Part shown: positions 25,727 to 36,700 of the stretch, piece by piece
Numbering within the stretch: the stretch's first letter is position 1
Layout of the letters: every line of letters begins with the position of its first letter
Program-made: the position numbers and the translations under genes
Notes under the pieces: model-generated
What the model was told of the DNA's origin: nothing
The model's input: the letters and a program-made list of their open reading frames with translations, nothing else
Database searches by the model: none
NCBI RefSeq assembly: GCF_900110645.1
Contig: NZ_FOFB01000007.1
Location: 1 to 64,000, forward strand
Source of the DNA: Neolewinella agarilytica
GTDB taxonomy: Bacteria > Bacteroidota > Bacteroidia > Chitinophagales > Saprospiraceae
DNA: 64,000 nt
Reading direction: 5' to 3'

Positions 25727-27802
25727 TTTACCGCTCTTCACCACCCGTACCCGGCCACTACGACCGTCATCCGCCACCCAACGGATCAGGTAGATACCTT
25801 GGGGTAAGCCGTCGAGAGAAACCGAAGTTTGGGTAAAGCCAAGAGTTACGGACTGCTCCTTTAGCTCCCTTCCGTTACCATCGTACACACTGATTGTAGA
25901 AGAGCTAACGGAAAGCGGTACATCGATAATAACGACGTCACTTGTTGGGTTAGGGTAAGCTTTTAAAGCCAATGCTGCTGGCAGCTCACGGCGGGGTGTA
26001 CTGGAGATAATCTCTTCCATGTCGTGTCGTACGATAAAGCCCGCTCCGGCCACAAACAAATAGCTTCCGTCGGGGGTGATGGTCCCGGCCTTGGGGAGGA
26101 AGCAATTGCCTGAGGTTAATGAAGACCAGTTTCCCCCATTATCCTGGGAGCGAATAACCGTATTCGTAGCCCCGTCGGCACGAATACCGAAGATATTGTC
26201 ATCTCCCTGTCGATGCTGAAAGGAGTACCCCCCAAAGTTATCGCTTGCACGCGACCAGGTTTGGCCACGATCAGTCGTCAGATAGCGGGTCGAAAAATTA
26301 TGAGCAAAACCTTCTTCTTCAGACGTGAAAAATATGTCAGTAGGGGAAAAGCCAGGAAACTGTGGCCCCTGTGTCCAGCTCTGTCCGCCGTCAGTGGTGA
26401 AAGCGTACTTCCGGTTTCGATCGAGTACATAACCGTTGTTATCATCAAACCAAAATAAGGTGGTAGCAAACATATCCTGGTTATGCTGAATGGCGGTGTA
26501 GGTCTGCCCATTATCGGTAGATTCATAGGCGTAGTTTCGTCCGAAGAAGTAGATGTTTCCGTTCGGCTTATACTCCACCACATCGGGGAATTCACCCTCA
26601 GGCACCAGCCCCACAGGGAAGTAATCTGTGTAGTTCACGCCGAAGTCCGAGGTAGTCACGGTATTGTTATCAAAAAGAATGATTGGCGCCCCGTCAATGA
26701 TGGCCAGATTACGGGCAACAGTACCCGTTGATTGCTTGGTCCAACTTACCCCAGCATCAGTAGTACTCAAAAGTACGTTGCCCGCAATCGCGTAACCTGT
26801 TTGAGCATCGCTGAAAGCGATTCCGATGTAGTCTCCCGAACGCTCATAATCATCAAGGCGAATGAAGTCCATGAAATTACTGGCTGAGTACAGTAATTGG
26901 TTTTGGTCTCCGGGTAGAAAAAAGGAATCTCCCGAACGATGGTATTTTCTCCCGACACTACGGACGTTCTGGATATCATACTGCCCACGGGTCCAGGTAA
27001 CGCCACCGTCGTTACTCTCTGCTAAAGTGATCCCTTGGTTAGCCACCAGGCGGGTAGCCGAAAGCGGGGTAAACCACCTGAGGGAAGTCAGCTGTACTTC
27101 GGCATTAAGTTGTGTCCAGCTTACCCCTCCGTCGCTGGTTCGGTAGAATAAGTCATCCGTGCCCCAAAGCCAACCGTCGTTCTCATTTAAGAAGTTAATA
27201 TGGAAAACCCGGACGGGGTGAGTGTAGCCCGTCGCCGTAAAAGAAGCGCCGCCGTCGGTCGTTTTCAGCACTTTTTCATCAGCTACGAGATACCCCGTCT
27301 GGCTGGTCGGGAAAGAGATATTACTATCCTTATTGGCCCCGAATTGCCCTTCGGTCCAATTAATACCGCCATCTGTTGACCGGTAAAAGCCTGCACTTCC
27401 TGCCTCGTGGATCACCAGGTCGTCCGTTAACCAGTGCAACTCACCGCCATCATTGTAGTTGGCGTAGGTTACTTCCGTCCACCGGTTTCTGGCCAGCCGG
27501 AACAATTGATCATCTGTAGCCAAAAGCCGGGTTCCGCAGCCGCCGGGCGGGCAGGCCAGAGAGATGATGTCGTTGTCCGTTGGGGAATCTTCCACCGTCC
27601 AGGTGGCACCGTTATCCGTTGTTTTGCGGAGTACCCCGCAAGTGCCGCCGAGGTAACCGAGGCCGGAATCGTCGATGTGAATGTCATTAATGTCGCTGAT
27701 ATAATCAACGGGGTAACTTCCTTCAACGTTGGTTTGAGCAAAAGATGGAACTGCCCACAACAGCAACAGCAAAGAAAAAGTAGTAGAAAGAGCGAATTTC
27801 AT
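25724..27802 (-). CDS. Secreted BNR/YCF48-like repeat protein with T9SS type A sorting domain
   Basis: The 692-residue protein has a signal peptide ending PSFAQ, then a sialidase/YCF48-type beta-propeller with at least eight copies of TTDxGxSW-like Asp-box motifs (KTTDNGATW, RSTDGGINW, RTSDGGVSW, AFTTDGGQSW and others). It ends in a T9SS sorting domain (LKAYPNPTSDVVIIDVPL to VRVVKSGK). Such proteins are usually surface or extracellular; catalytic sialidase residues are not evident, so a binding or structural role is more likely. The gene is divergent from the GH13-like gene. Confidence 0.88.
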   Translation of the reverse strand: MKFALSTTFSLLLLLWAVPSFAQTNVEGSYPVDYISDINDIHIDDSGLGYLGGTCGVLRKTTDNGATWTVEDSPTDNDIISLACPPGGCGTRLLATDDQLFRLARNRWTEVTYANYNDGGELHWLTDDLVIHEAGSAGFYRSTDGGINWTEGQFGANKDSNISFPTSQTGYLVADEKVLKTTDGGASFTATGYTHPVRVFHINFLNENDGWLWGTDDLFYRTSDGGVSWTQLNAEVQLTSLRWFTPLSATRLVANQGITLAESNDGGVTWTRGQYDIQNVRSVGRKYHRSGDSFFLPGDQNQLLYSASNFMDFIRLDDYERSGDYIGIAFSDAQTGYAIAGNVLLSTTDAGVSWTKQSTGTVARNLAIIDGAPIILFDNNTVTTSDFGVNYTDYFPVGLVPEGEFPDVVEYKPNGNIYFFGRNYAYESTDNGQTYTAIQHNQDMFATTLFWFDDNNGYVLDRNRKYAFTTDGGQSWTQGPQFPGFSPTDIFFTSEEEGFAHNFSTRYLTTDRGQTWSRASDNFGGYSFQHRQGDDNIFGIRADGATNTVIRSQDNGGNWSSLTSGNCFLPKAGTITPDGSYLFVAGAGFIVRHDMEEIISSTPRRELPAALALKAYPNPTSDVVIIDVPLSVSSSTISVYDGNGRELKEQSVTLGFTQTSVSLDGLPQGIYLIRWVADDGRSGRVRVVKSGK

Positions 27803-27919
27803 AAAGCAGGTTTTTTCCTAGGGACGAAGGGATAAAGGGGAATGCATAATTGGATGAGAGAAAATGATGGAAGTATCGGATGTCCGCTCAAATCAGGCGT
27901 TTTGCCTACCTTCCCTCCC

Positions 27920-29953
27920 ATGCTTCCAACCTCTTACGAATCTTTCTGGCTGCAACACCGGCAACAGCGCATGACGGACTATGCCAATGGAACTACTGGC
28001 TGGGTAGTGGGCCTGGCACCGGAGGTAGCCGTTAAGCTGCCCGCAACGGAAGTGAGTAGGCTACTCACACAACGTTTGGGAGAAGACGCCTTCTCCGCCT
28101 GTCTGGACCCCGAAAACCGCGTCCCGTCCCCCATGGCGGGCGAGACCAACGGCAACTGGTTAAAAACCTGCCACACCGTCGGCGTCAATGTCCGCACTAT
28201 TGGTAGCTTCTGGGAAGTGGTTAAATACGCTACTACCCTACCCGATCACATTCGGGGCATTCACCTGCTTCCGATCTGGGAGCCGGGCGTTGTGGGCAGC
28301 CTCTACGGCATGGCCAGCTGGCAGCTCAATCCGGAGTTTTACAGTCAGGAAGCTGCCGAGCTCTATCCGCAGTTAGCTCGCATCGAAGATCAACTCGCTG
28401 TCGTCATAAACCTGCTCCACGCTATGGGTAAGGTAGTCGGTATGGACGTCATCCCCCACACCGACCGATACAGCGAAATGGTGCTGGCCAATCCGTCTCA
28501 TTTTGAGTGGATACGGCGCTGGGACTTATCCATTATCAGTCACCGGGATTATCTGCACGAGGAAGCACAGGGAGCCATCATCGAGTGGTTAAGGCAACGT
28601 GGGCCGGCCTTACCGGCTTATGCCATGGTGGGTGGGTTTTGGGAACTCAGCGAAGCGAACCGCCTGAAGCTACTCTTCGGCCATCCGGACGATTACGGCG
28701 GCCGGCAAGGACGGCGGGTCGACCTCGTCGACTGGCTTTACCACCGCGGGCTGGAGCCCGCGCCCGCTACTATGGCCCCACCCTACCGTGGCCTGGAAGT
28801 AGACCCCAACCCGGAAGCCATGACGATCGACGATGCTGGCCGGGTCTGGCGCGACTACAGAATCACCCAACCAACGGAGATGAGCCGTGCCTTCGGGCCC
28901 CTTACCCGCTACAAACTCTATGGCAGAAAGGACGACAATAAAGATTGGGCCATCGACTTTGACCGACCCCGAACCTTCGTCTGGGACTACCTGACCAAAC
29001 ACTACGCCGAACAACAGACCCGCTACAACTTCGACTTCATGCGTGGCGATATGAGCCACGTGCAGATGCGCCCCGACGGGGTGCCAGCCGTGGCCGATGA
29101 GTACTATGACCCGCTGCGCGCGGTAAAGCTTAAAATTGCGGAGCAGGCCCCTCATTTTGCCTACTTCGCCGAGAGTTTCCTCACCGAGCCGGACTACATG
29201 GCTTACGGCGATGAAGTAGAACACCTGGAACGCAGCGAGGCCGAGGTTACGCTTGGGAATCTGCAGTCTACCGTTCCCGACACACCAGAATTCTGGGAAA
29301 TGATCAATCACTACCTCGGGGTAGCCAATCACTCCACCGTAACGCCCGCATGGACGGTCATTACCGGTGATAAGGATGACCCCCGTTTCGACCATTTCCA
29401 CCACTACGGAGAGCTGTCACGGCTCTTTACCGGCCTCTTCCTGGGTAAACTACCAATGTATTACAGTCTTGGCTTCGAGCAGAGAGATCGTCACTTTGAA
29501 CGTGCAGCCAACGAAGTCTATTCCAAACTCTATGTCTTTCAGGAAACACGCGGAGACAAGGCGGTTTCCGGTCCATTTCAGTGGGGGGGCAACCTCAGTC
29601 TGTTTGCCGGCTTAACGGAACTGAATCGTTTTGCGGCGGGGATTATGGCGCATTTGGGAGAGACGCAGATATTGAAGGTTGCAGAGGGCGCGGACGCAGG
29701 TGCCAAGGAAGGCCAAAGGAGCAAGGTTTTAGCTTGGCTCCGCCCTGCCTCCGATGGGGAGGGGGCTTATTTGTTCGTCGTCAGCTTTTCGCCAAAACCC
29801 GTTGAAAAATCCATCTCGTTAGCTGGCACTCCTTACCAATCGGCGGATCTGCTCTTTGCTACGGATGGCAGCGAGCAGGAATTAGTCTCTATCACTGAGA
29901 AAAACTTAGCCCTGAGAAAACTGGCGGGAGGGCGTTGTTACCTGTTGAAGTAA
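27920..29953 (+). CDS. GH13-like (alpha-amylase superfamily) glycosidase or phosphorylase
   Basis: The 677-residue product looks like an alpha-amylase-fold enzyme. It has an N-terminal sheet with IRGIHLLPIWEPG and VGMDVIPHT, the putative nucleophile stretch YNFDFMRGDMSH (Asp near 376), and the acid/base stretch YFAESFL (Glu near 417). The motifs diverge from textbook GH13, so subfamily and substrate are uncertain; sucrose- or maltose-type phosphorylases and transferases are options. ATG 27920 lies six bases after a TACCTTCC box; an in-frame ATG at 27842 would add 26 residues. Residues ~590-603 (AEGADAGAKEGQRS) are encoded by a family A repeat, as an apparent insertion before the C-terminal beta domain. 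Confidence 0.65.
   Translation: MLPTSYESFWLQHRQQRMTDYANGTTGWVVGLAPEVAVKLPATEVSRLLTQRLGEDAFSACLDPENRVPSPMAGETNGNWLKTCHTVGVNVRTIGSFWEVVKYATTLPDHIRGIHLLPIWEPGVVGSLYGMASWQLNPEFYSQEAAELYPQLARIEDQLAVVINLLHAMGKVVGMDVIPHTDRYSEMVLANPSHFEWIRRWDLSIISHRDYLHEEAQGAIIEWLRQRGPALPAYAMVGGFWELSEANRLKLLFGHPDDYGGRQGRRVDLVDWLYHRGLEPAPATMAPPYRGLEVDPNPEAMTIDDAGRVWRDYRITQPTEMSRAFGPLTRYKLYGRKDDNKDWAIDFDRPRTFVWDYLTKHYAEQQTRYNFDFMRGDMSHVQMRPDGVPAVADEYYDPLRAVKLKIAEQAPHFAYFAESFLTEPDYMAYGDEVEHLERSEAEVTLGNLQSTVPDTPEFWEMINHYLGVANHSTVTPAWTVITGDKDDPRFDHFHHYGELSRLFTGLFLGKLPMYYSLGFEQRDRHFERAANEVYSKLYVFQETRGDKAVSGPFQWGGNLSLFAGLTELNRFAAGIMAHLGETQILKVAEGADAGAKEGQRSKVLAWLRPASDGEGAYLFVVSFSPKPVEKSISLAGTPYQSADLLFATDGSEQELVSITEKNLALRKLAGGRCYLLK
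29686..29726 (+). repeat. Family A repeat inserted in frame in the GH13-like gene
   Basis: GGGCGC, then GCAGGTGCC, 14 bases, then GAGCAAGG. It separates TQILKV from VLAWLRPASDG, which would be contiguous in a plain beta-domain. Confidence 0.7.
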
Positions 29954-29981
29954 TCCCCCCACCCACTTCCTCCGGGTATCA

Positions 29982-31247
29982 TCAATGAGTATGACCGTGC
30001 GCGCTATGGTAATGATCATTCCCAACAGTCACGTAATCCAGTTTCAACTTATTGGAGGCATGATGAGCGGCCATGCTGTAGTGATCATACATCGTTTGTA
30101 TGCCCTTATTTAATTGCAGTGCGGCGAATTTCCCATAGTCACCACCATTTCCTGTAGATGGATTATTAGGTATTCGGGTAATGGAATGGATGTGGTTCCA
30201 ATCTTCCATATTGTTTTGATTAGCTCCCGTTACGTCTTCCGTATTAAATTCTACCCATAAGTATTTGTTATAAATACGGTAATAAAACTGCGACGTCAAA
30301 GTAGGCTTATCTACGTTATCAATCCAAACGAAGTAGGTCTCGTCAATATGCTCGTCAATATCGTTCCACCAGCTATCCGCAAAGTTTTGGTTCAGGTTAT
30401 ACACATACTCTTTCATCAGCAGCATGAGATAACTCTTCGCTTCTTCTGACATATCCGCATACTTCAGGCCTTTCTCGAAAGGAGAATAATCATACGCCCC
30501 GATGTAAGGGTCAGGGTTCCCGTTTCTTTCCGCTGGCCCAACCTGAAGTGCACGGGTAGAAGATGTAGTAACGGCAGCAGCTACTTCATCCGGGTTCAGG
30601 GAGTTGTACAAAGTGAGGGCCATGTCTCTTTCGTCCCGGAAAATGTCGAATGCCTCTCCCTTATACTCCCCTTTAGCAGGTTCTCCTCCAAGAAAAGCAG
30701 GAACAATAGAGACATTATCCCCGTCTACCAGGAAATTGACGACACAATGATGCCCATCCAGTTGAACACCCCAGGAGCCCGCTGATTCCGGCGTCCCGAA
30801 CATATCAATCGAGTAAAAGTCGGTATTCCATATATCACTCTTGACGTTGTTTAACCAGCCTTCCGACAATACCGTAATATCGTTCACTTTTTTGTAGCCA
30901 TCCGCGCTTAAGAACAACTGCATCAGGGACCTGAATTTCCCCAGCTGCTCAGCGTCTAAATCGCCAAAGGTTATACCATCCCGCTCTCCCCGGGCGTTCG
31001 CCGGCGTGTTGTGCCACAGATAAAGTCGCTCGCTCTCTAAGCAAGTTGTCCCTTCCGATAAAATGTCTTCGGACAAGGATGCTCTGAATTCGAGCATGCT
31101 GTTACGTAACTCCACAATTTCCGGTACCGTGGAGGGTTCTGAAAGTAAAGAGGAATCACAGCTCTGCACGTCCTCCACCTGCTTGTCCGCTCCACAGGAA
31201 GACAGAAGGGTAATGATTGATATAGTCGCGATAATGTAGTGTCCCAT
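29982..31247 (-). CDS. DUF3500 domain lipoprotein
   Basis: The 421-residue protein has a lipobox (LLSSC, Cys18) and a DUF3500 domain over most of its length. Recognisable features are NTPANARGERDGITFGDLD, GSWGVQLDGHHCVVNF and IHSITRIP. The family is found in Bacteroidetes and other bacteria and its biochemical role is not established. The C-terminus is His-rich (HYHSAHGHTH), which might bind metal. Codon use is slightly more A+T rich than the neighbours. It is a single gene upstream of, and facing away from, the GH13-like gene end. Confidence 0.85.
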   Translation of the reverse strand: MGHYIIATISIITLLSSCGADKQVEDVQSCDSSLLSEPSTVPEIVELRNSMLEFRASLSEDILSEGTTCLESERLYLWHNTPANARGERDGITFGDLDAEQLGKFRSLMQLFLSADGYKKVNDITVLSEGWLNNVKSDIWNTDFYSIDMFGTPESAGSWGVQLDGHHCVVNFLVDGDNVSIVPAFLGGEPAKGEYKGEAFDIFRDERDMALTLYNSLNPDEVAAAVTTSSTRALQVGPAERNGNPDPYIGAYDYSPFEKGLKYADMSEEAKSYLMLLMKEYVYNLNQNFADSWWNDIDEHIDETYFVWIDNVDKPTLTSQFYYRIYNKYLWVEFNTEDVTGANQNNMEDWNHIHSITRIPNNPSTGNGGDYGKFAALQLNKGIQTMYDHYSMAAHHASNKLKLDYVTVGNDHYHSAHGHTH

Positions 31248-31321
31248 AGGTTCTCATATTTATGTTTATACCTAAGCAACTGGGTATAAGTTCACCTACA
31301 AGATATCCTTTTATCGCACCA

Positions 31322-33469
31322 CTACCCTTTCAGCTTCTCCGGCAACTCCCGGAAGCCCATATTATAGAGCGTAAAGCCATACATATCCGCGGCCTGCTCG
31401 ATTCGCTTGCTGACGGGCGTTCCGGCACCGTGGCCCGCATCCGTCTCGATGCGAATGATGACGGGATTATCCCCCGCCTGCTTGTCCTGTAGCTCAGCAG
31501 CAAACTTGAAGCTGTGGGCGGGCACCACGCGGTCATCGTGGTCGCCGGTAGTAACCATCGTAGCCGGATAATTCGTACCTGGCTTGACATTGTGGACGGG
31601 AGAATAGCCTTTGAGGTACTCAAACATTTCCTTGCTGTCTTCAGCCGTACCGTAGTCATAGGCCCAACCGGCGCCAGCCGTGAAGGTGTGGTAGCGAAGC
31701 ATATCCAGCACGCCTACGGCGGGCAGGGCGACCTTCATCAGATCCGGGCGCTGGGTCATCGTGGCGCCTACGAGCAGGCCACCGTTGGAGCCTCCTCGTA
31801 CGGCCAGGTAGTCTGATGAAGTGTAGTTCTCCGAAATCAGGTACTCCGCCGCAGCGATGAAGTCATCAAATACGTTCTGCTTCTTCAGCTGGGTGCCGGC
31901 GTCGTGCCAGGCTTTACCATACTCTCCGCCGCCACGAAGGTTTGGCACGGCATAGATACCTCCCTGTTCCATCCATACGGCGTTGGTGATGCTGAAAGAA
32001 GGCGTCAGGCTGATATTGAAGCCACCATAACCATAGAGGATAGTTGGGTTCTTACCGTTGCGCTCCATACCCTTTTTGTAGGTGATGATCATCGGCACTT
32101 TTGTACCATCTTTGGAGGTGTAGAAGACCTGCTCGCTTTCATAATTATCCGGATCGAAGTCAATCGCGGGCTCCCGGTAAAGAGAGGAAGCACCGCTCTC
32201 CGCATCATAAGAATAGATAGAACCCGGGGTCTTATAGTTCGTGAAACTGTAATAGATGGTTTCGGCATCGGCCTTGGCGCCAAAGCCCCGGATGGAGCCT
32301 ACGCCGGGCAGGTCAACCTCCCGGACCAACTTACCCTCGTAGTCATACTGCTTCACTTCCGAGATAGCGTCCACCATGTAGGAAGCGAAGATGTAGCCGG
32401 AGCCCGTCCGGGGGCTCAACACGTATTCCCGCTCGGGAATGAGGTCCGTCCAGTTAGCGGGCGCAGGCTTGCTGGCATCAACGGTGACGATCTTCTGGTT
32501 CGGCGCATCAAGGTTAGTGACCAGGAAGAGTTTAGAGCCATCATTGTCCAGTACGTAGGTGTCACTGTCCGTATGGTCAAGGATGGTTTTCATCGGGCTG
32601 CCGGGCTTCGTCAGGTCCTTGATAAACAGCTTATTTCCGGAAGTTGATACGCTGGCGGAGATAAGCAGGTAATTATCGTCTTCGGTTACGGAGGCACCAA
32701 CGTAACGATGCTTTTCGGCAGCGGTACCACCGAACACCAGTTCATCGGTGCTCTGGGCCGTACCCAGTTTGTGGAAATATACCTTGTGCTGGTCCGTCTT
32801 CGCGGACAACTCGCTGCCCTTCGGCTTATCGTAGCTGGAGTAGTAGAAGCCCTCGTCTCCTTTCCAGGACATGCCGCTGAACTTGATGTCCTTCAGGGTG
32901 TCCTCGGTGATTTCCATCGTTTTGGCGTCCATGATGATGATCTTGCGCCAGTCACTGCCACCTTCGGAGATGGCATAGGCAACGATATCACCACTTTTGG
33001 AGAAGCTCATGCCGCCGAGTGAAATGGTACCGTCTTCACTGAACTTATTCGGATCAAGAAAGACCTCATCCTCGCCGTCATCCATTACCCGGTAGTAAAC
33101 GGACTGATTCTGCAGGCCATCATTTTTGGAGTAATAAGTGTAATCTCCCTCGGTAAAGGGTGCACTGATTTTTTCGTAGTTCCACAGTTTTTCCAGCCGC
33201 TCTTTCAGGGCGTCGCGGTAGGGAATGTCTTCGAGGTAGCCAAAAGTGACCTTGTTTTGCTGCTTGACCCATTCGCCGGTTTCTTCGCTCATATCGTCCT
33301 CGAGCCAGCGGTAGGCGTCCGTGACTTCCGTACCGAAGTAATTGGTTACGGTATCTACTTTTTTGGTTTCCGGGTAGGAAAGCGGCGCGGAGGCCGTCGG
33401 GGTGGATGGGTCTTCCTGGCAGGAGAACAGGCAGGAGAATACGAGCAGGCAAAAAAGAAACTGTTTCAT
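31322..33469 (-). CDS. Prolyl oligopeptidase family lipoprotein (S9A)
   Basis: The 715-residue serine peptidase has a lipobox (LFSC, Cys17), an N-terminal seven-bladed propeller and a C-terminal alpha/beta-hydrolase domain. The nucleophile is Ser561 in GGSNGGLL, the acid lies in the DHDDRVVP motif near residue 644, and the base is His680 in DAGHGAG. Family enzymes cleave short peptides after proline. The lipid anchor suggests periplasmic or surface location, perhaps to digest imported peptides. Length is typical. Confidence 0.94.
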   Translation of the reverse strand: MKQFLFCLLVFSCLFSCQEDPSTPTASAPLSYPETKKVDTVTNYFGTEVTDAYRWLEDDMSEETGEWVKQQNKVTFGYLEDIPYRDALKERLEKLWNYEKISAPFTEGDYTYYSKNDGLQNQSVYYRVMDDGEDEVFLDPNKFSEDGTISLGGMSFSKSGDIVAYAISEGGSDWRKIIIMDAKTMEITEDTLKDIKFSGMSWKGDEGFYYSSYDKPKGSELSAKTDQHKVYFHKLGTAQSTDELVFGGTAAEKHRYVGASVTEDDNYLLISASVSTSGNKLFIKDLTKPGSPMKTILDHTDSDTYVLDNDGSKLFLVTNLDAPNQKIVTVDASKPAPANWTDLIPEREYVLSPRTGSGYIFASYMVDAISEVKQYDYEGKLVREVDLPGVGSIRGFGAKADAETIYYSFTNYKTPGSIYSYDAESGASSLYREPAIDFDPDNYESEQVFYTSKDGTKVPMIITYKKGMERNGKNPTILYGYGGFNISLTPSFSITNAVWMEQGGIYAVPNLRGGGEYGKAWHDAGTQLKKQNVFDDFIAAAEYLISENYTSSDYLAVRGGSNGGLLVGATMTQRPDLMKVALPAVGVLDMLRYHTFTAGAGWAYDYGTAEDSKEMFEYLKGYSPVHNVKPGTNYPATMVTTGDHDDRVVPAHSFKFAAELQDKQAGDNPVIIRIETDAGHGAGTPVSKRIEQAADMYGFTLYNMGFRELPEKLKG

Positions 33470-33618
33470 TTGGGTTGGATTGGTTAGCTCCGCTAAAGCA
33501 ACGGAGGGAAGGCAGACAAAAATAAGGTTTTAGAGGGAGACTGACGGGGAGGACAGACGAGCGTGTGTATACCCCAGGAACAGCACAGTGACAGGAGCTT
33601 TCCGGTGCTGACAGTTAT

Positions 33619-33714
33619 GGCGCTGGCCGCAGATGCCATAAAATGGTAAGAGAGCAATGCGGCTGTAGCCACCATTGCTCTCTTACTCTTCACTTTGCAC
33701 CTGCGGCCAGCGCC
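33619..33714. repeat. Inverted pair of family A repeats forming a long hairpin
   Basis: The left copy at 33619-33659 (GGCGCTGGCCGCAGATGC ... AGAGAGCAATG) and right copy at 33673-33714 are inverted complements with few mismatches, separated by a 13-base loop that itself contains GGCTGTAGCC. The structure lies between the prolyl oligopeptidase and the 1654-residue protein genes (both minus strand) and could act as a terminator-like or REPIN-like hairpin. Confidence 0.8.
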
Positions 33715-33745
33715 CGGTTAACCTCTGAATTTGGAAGCAGATCAG

Positions 33746-36700
33746 TTAGTCATCCGATCCGTCCCAGAACAAGCTGCCGCAATCTACATTGAGAACCGTA
33801 AGGATCATCTCATCCGATACGGGCATACACATGCCGGGTTGATCAGAGGTTAGCGTCAGGGTTACGCTGCCACTGGTTCTGTCAGTTGGGCCGGGGTCAT
33901 AGCCAGCCACCTCCGAGAACAAAGTTGCCAGCGCGCCGAGATCGTTGAGGAACTGCCCGTCTCCGGCCGTTGTCCACATCCCTTCGGTTACTCCTCCGGT
34001 GATAAATGCCCCGGTCACGGCCAGGTCGAAAATTTTATTTCCACAGACAGAACCATCGGTTCCGGCATCGACGAAGACTTCTTCCCGAATATCGAAGGTG
34101 GTCTCTACGGTTTCACAGACACAGTTGTCTCCGATAGCGGTTACCCGTGCAGTCAGCTCCTGCCCTGCGCAGCTGGCGGGTATCATGGCAGAAATAGCGG
34201 TTGGGGTTGCTTGTGCAATGGGGCCGTCCACGATAAGCGTTCCAACGACCGTATTGGGCTCCTCCGGACAGAAAAACTCAAAAGTAACCGTCTCACCAGC
34301 GTTAATCGGCAGGGTGTCAACCGTGATCAGTCCGTCAATGCGGTATTCTCCGTTTTCCGTACAAGCCATAAATTCCGTCAGGCTCACTACCGGTTTCAGG
34401 AAACGGATAGTATCCGTTGCCTGCCCCGTAATAATGGTAAAGTTGTCACAGACACCGTCGGGGTCCGTCGCACAAAGGATACCATCATTAGAGCTGGTCG
34501 TTGTCAGGTTAACAACACCTTCGTCATTACAAATCCCCCCGGCAATAGCCATAGCGTCCAGGTCGATCATGAACGTTACTGGTGCATCAATATCAGGCGG
34601 GATACTGAAGACGAGGGTTTCAGCGCCATTTGCTGCGACGTCTACGCGGATAAATGCCGGGCAATCTGCCTGATTGGCCGCATTTGCAGCGGTACAATTA
34701 TAACTTCCACTCTCATATTTGAGTCCCTGAGGCAGCGCAATCTGCAGCGAATCCCGGTCGGCTGTCTGCCCAAGGGTAATAGATGTCTGGATGGAAATCA
34801 TCACATCCTCACACCCTTGAATGATGTCCGGGGTAATATCCGGAGAGAAGGCCGTTACGGAAGACGGCAGCGCGCCATTGATGTTGATTCCGTCGGAGGT
34901 GGTATTCGCTCCGTTGCCAATGGCCGGGTCACCACAGGGTCGATCAGCGAAAATTGCTGGCGTGTAGGTACTTCCTCCACGGAAATCACAGTCCGTCAGC
35001 CAGGTTAACTGTACAGAAACTTCGCGTTCTTCCTGAGAGAGAGCATCGTCCGTTCCGGGTATACCGGCCTCTCCGATTCCAGTGTGCTCGCTAAGATCAA
35101 CATAAAGTGTGTCATTAGAAACGGTGATGCTCAGTGGCTCCATTACTCCCGTTAGTCTGGGGTAAACAGCCTCCACAATAGCGTCGTCTTCCGTTAGCCC
35201 TTGCGGCAAGGGTATGCACAGTAGGGGGTTATCGATGAAGGCTCTTTCTGCACTGGTTACGACTACTGTATCCCGGATTACCGTACAGAGGTTATAGGGC
35301 CCACTGGCCTGGTTTAACTGGATTTGTACGCGGGACAACAGGGGGACTACATCCAGCAGTACTTCCTCAAAATCACAGGGATAGTCCGTTGGGTCATCGG
35401 GCGGGCCATCACAGGCAAAGCCCGTTATGGTTCGCACAGCATCGGGTTCACAGCCGGTCAAAACAGCGATTACTTCATAATCTAAAGCGGACTCCTCAGG
35501 AAAGGCGGGATTAACCACTGCCCAGTCGCCATCAACATAGGGCAGAAGAGGGATGATGGTATCCGCAGCAATATCCCGTAAGCCGATAACGTCGATGTTG
35601 TCCGTGGCAACATCTTCGAAGCCGAGGAAAACAAAGCCTCCGTTGACGTTAACAACGTTTTGTATTTGAACTTCCCAACGAACGGTATCATTGCTGGCTT
35701 CAACGGTGCCGGTTCGGTTTTCGATGGTGGTGGAAGGCAGGTTATGGTCTACCCGAACGGTACCGATGTTATTGATGGGTTCGTAGCAGTCCGGATCATG
35801 AGAGTAACCGTACTGCTGCGCGTAAAAGCCCATGGAAAGTGTTCCGTCAATACTTTCGCAGCTGGGGAAGAAGTCTGCCAGAAGGCTATACCCACCCTGT
35901 GAATTAAAGCGGCCGTTCATGTCCCCAAGTGGCCAGGTGCCATCGTTTACCCAGATATAGCGCCGTTCGGCGGTGCCTTCAGCGATTCGATCCGGAGTTC
36001 CCAGGGGGAAAGAGATGTAAGTTTGGGTACCGTATCCATCAGCGGGGTTACCCTCTGCCCGTAGCTCTACGGAGCTAAAGTCCAGAACATCCCGGGAAGT
36101 GAAGGCAATCACGATGGAGTCCAGCTTCCGGTTAGGGCGAATCTCTCCGGGGTACCAGTCCTGAGACCCGGAAAAAGGGAAGGTTTTAAAACCGGAATAG
36201 AAATCACAGCCCTGGACCTGACGATTAGTGAGTCCGCCGCCGCCGCCGTTGACGCCTTCATGCAGATAGAGCTCCAGTGCATACTTATCACAGGTAACGG
36301 TATCCAGCACCATATCCGGCGGTGAGGTAGTGTCAACCAGGTTATAATGAAACAGACTCAGGCCTTCCAGCTGGGTAGGTACGTCATTATCCAGCGTACT
36401 GCTTTTTTCTATAACCACCTTCAGGTTGACGTTCATCTCATCCCCCGGACGCAGCAGGTTATCGGGCAGAGCTGCGAGACAAGCAGTCATATCAAAATCC
36501 ATGATGTGCAGGTCATTGCTGGCTCCGGAATTATTAATATTTATCTCCTGAGGAGCTGGCAAAGGACATTCCGTGACGGTTCCGGTTGCAGCTTCGACAA
36601 CTTCGACGGTGCCACCGGCGTAGGTGAGGGTATTCGCAGCACTTCCGGCAATAGGATCATATTCCAAATGAAAGAAAGCATTATCCCAGGTTGGCCCGGA

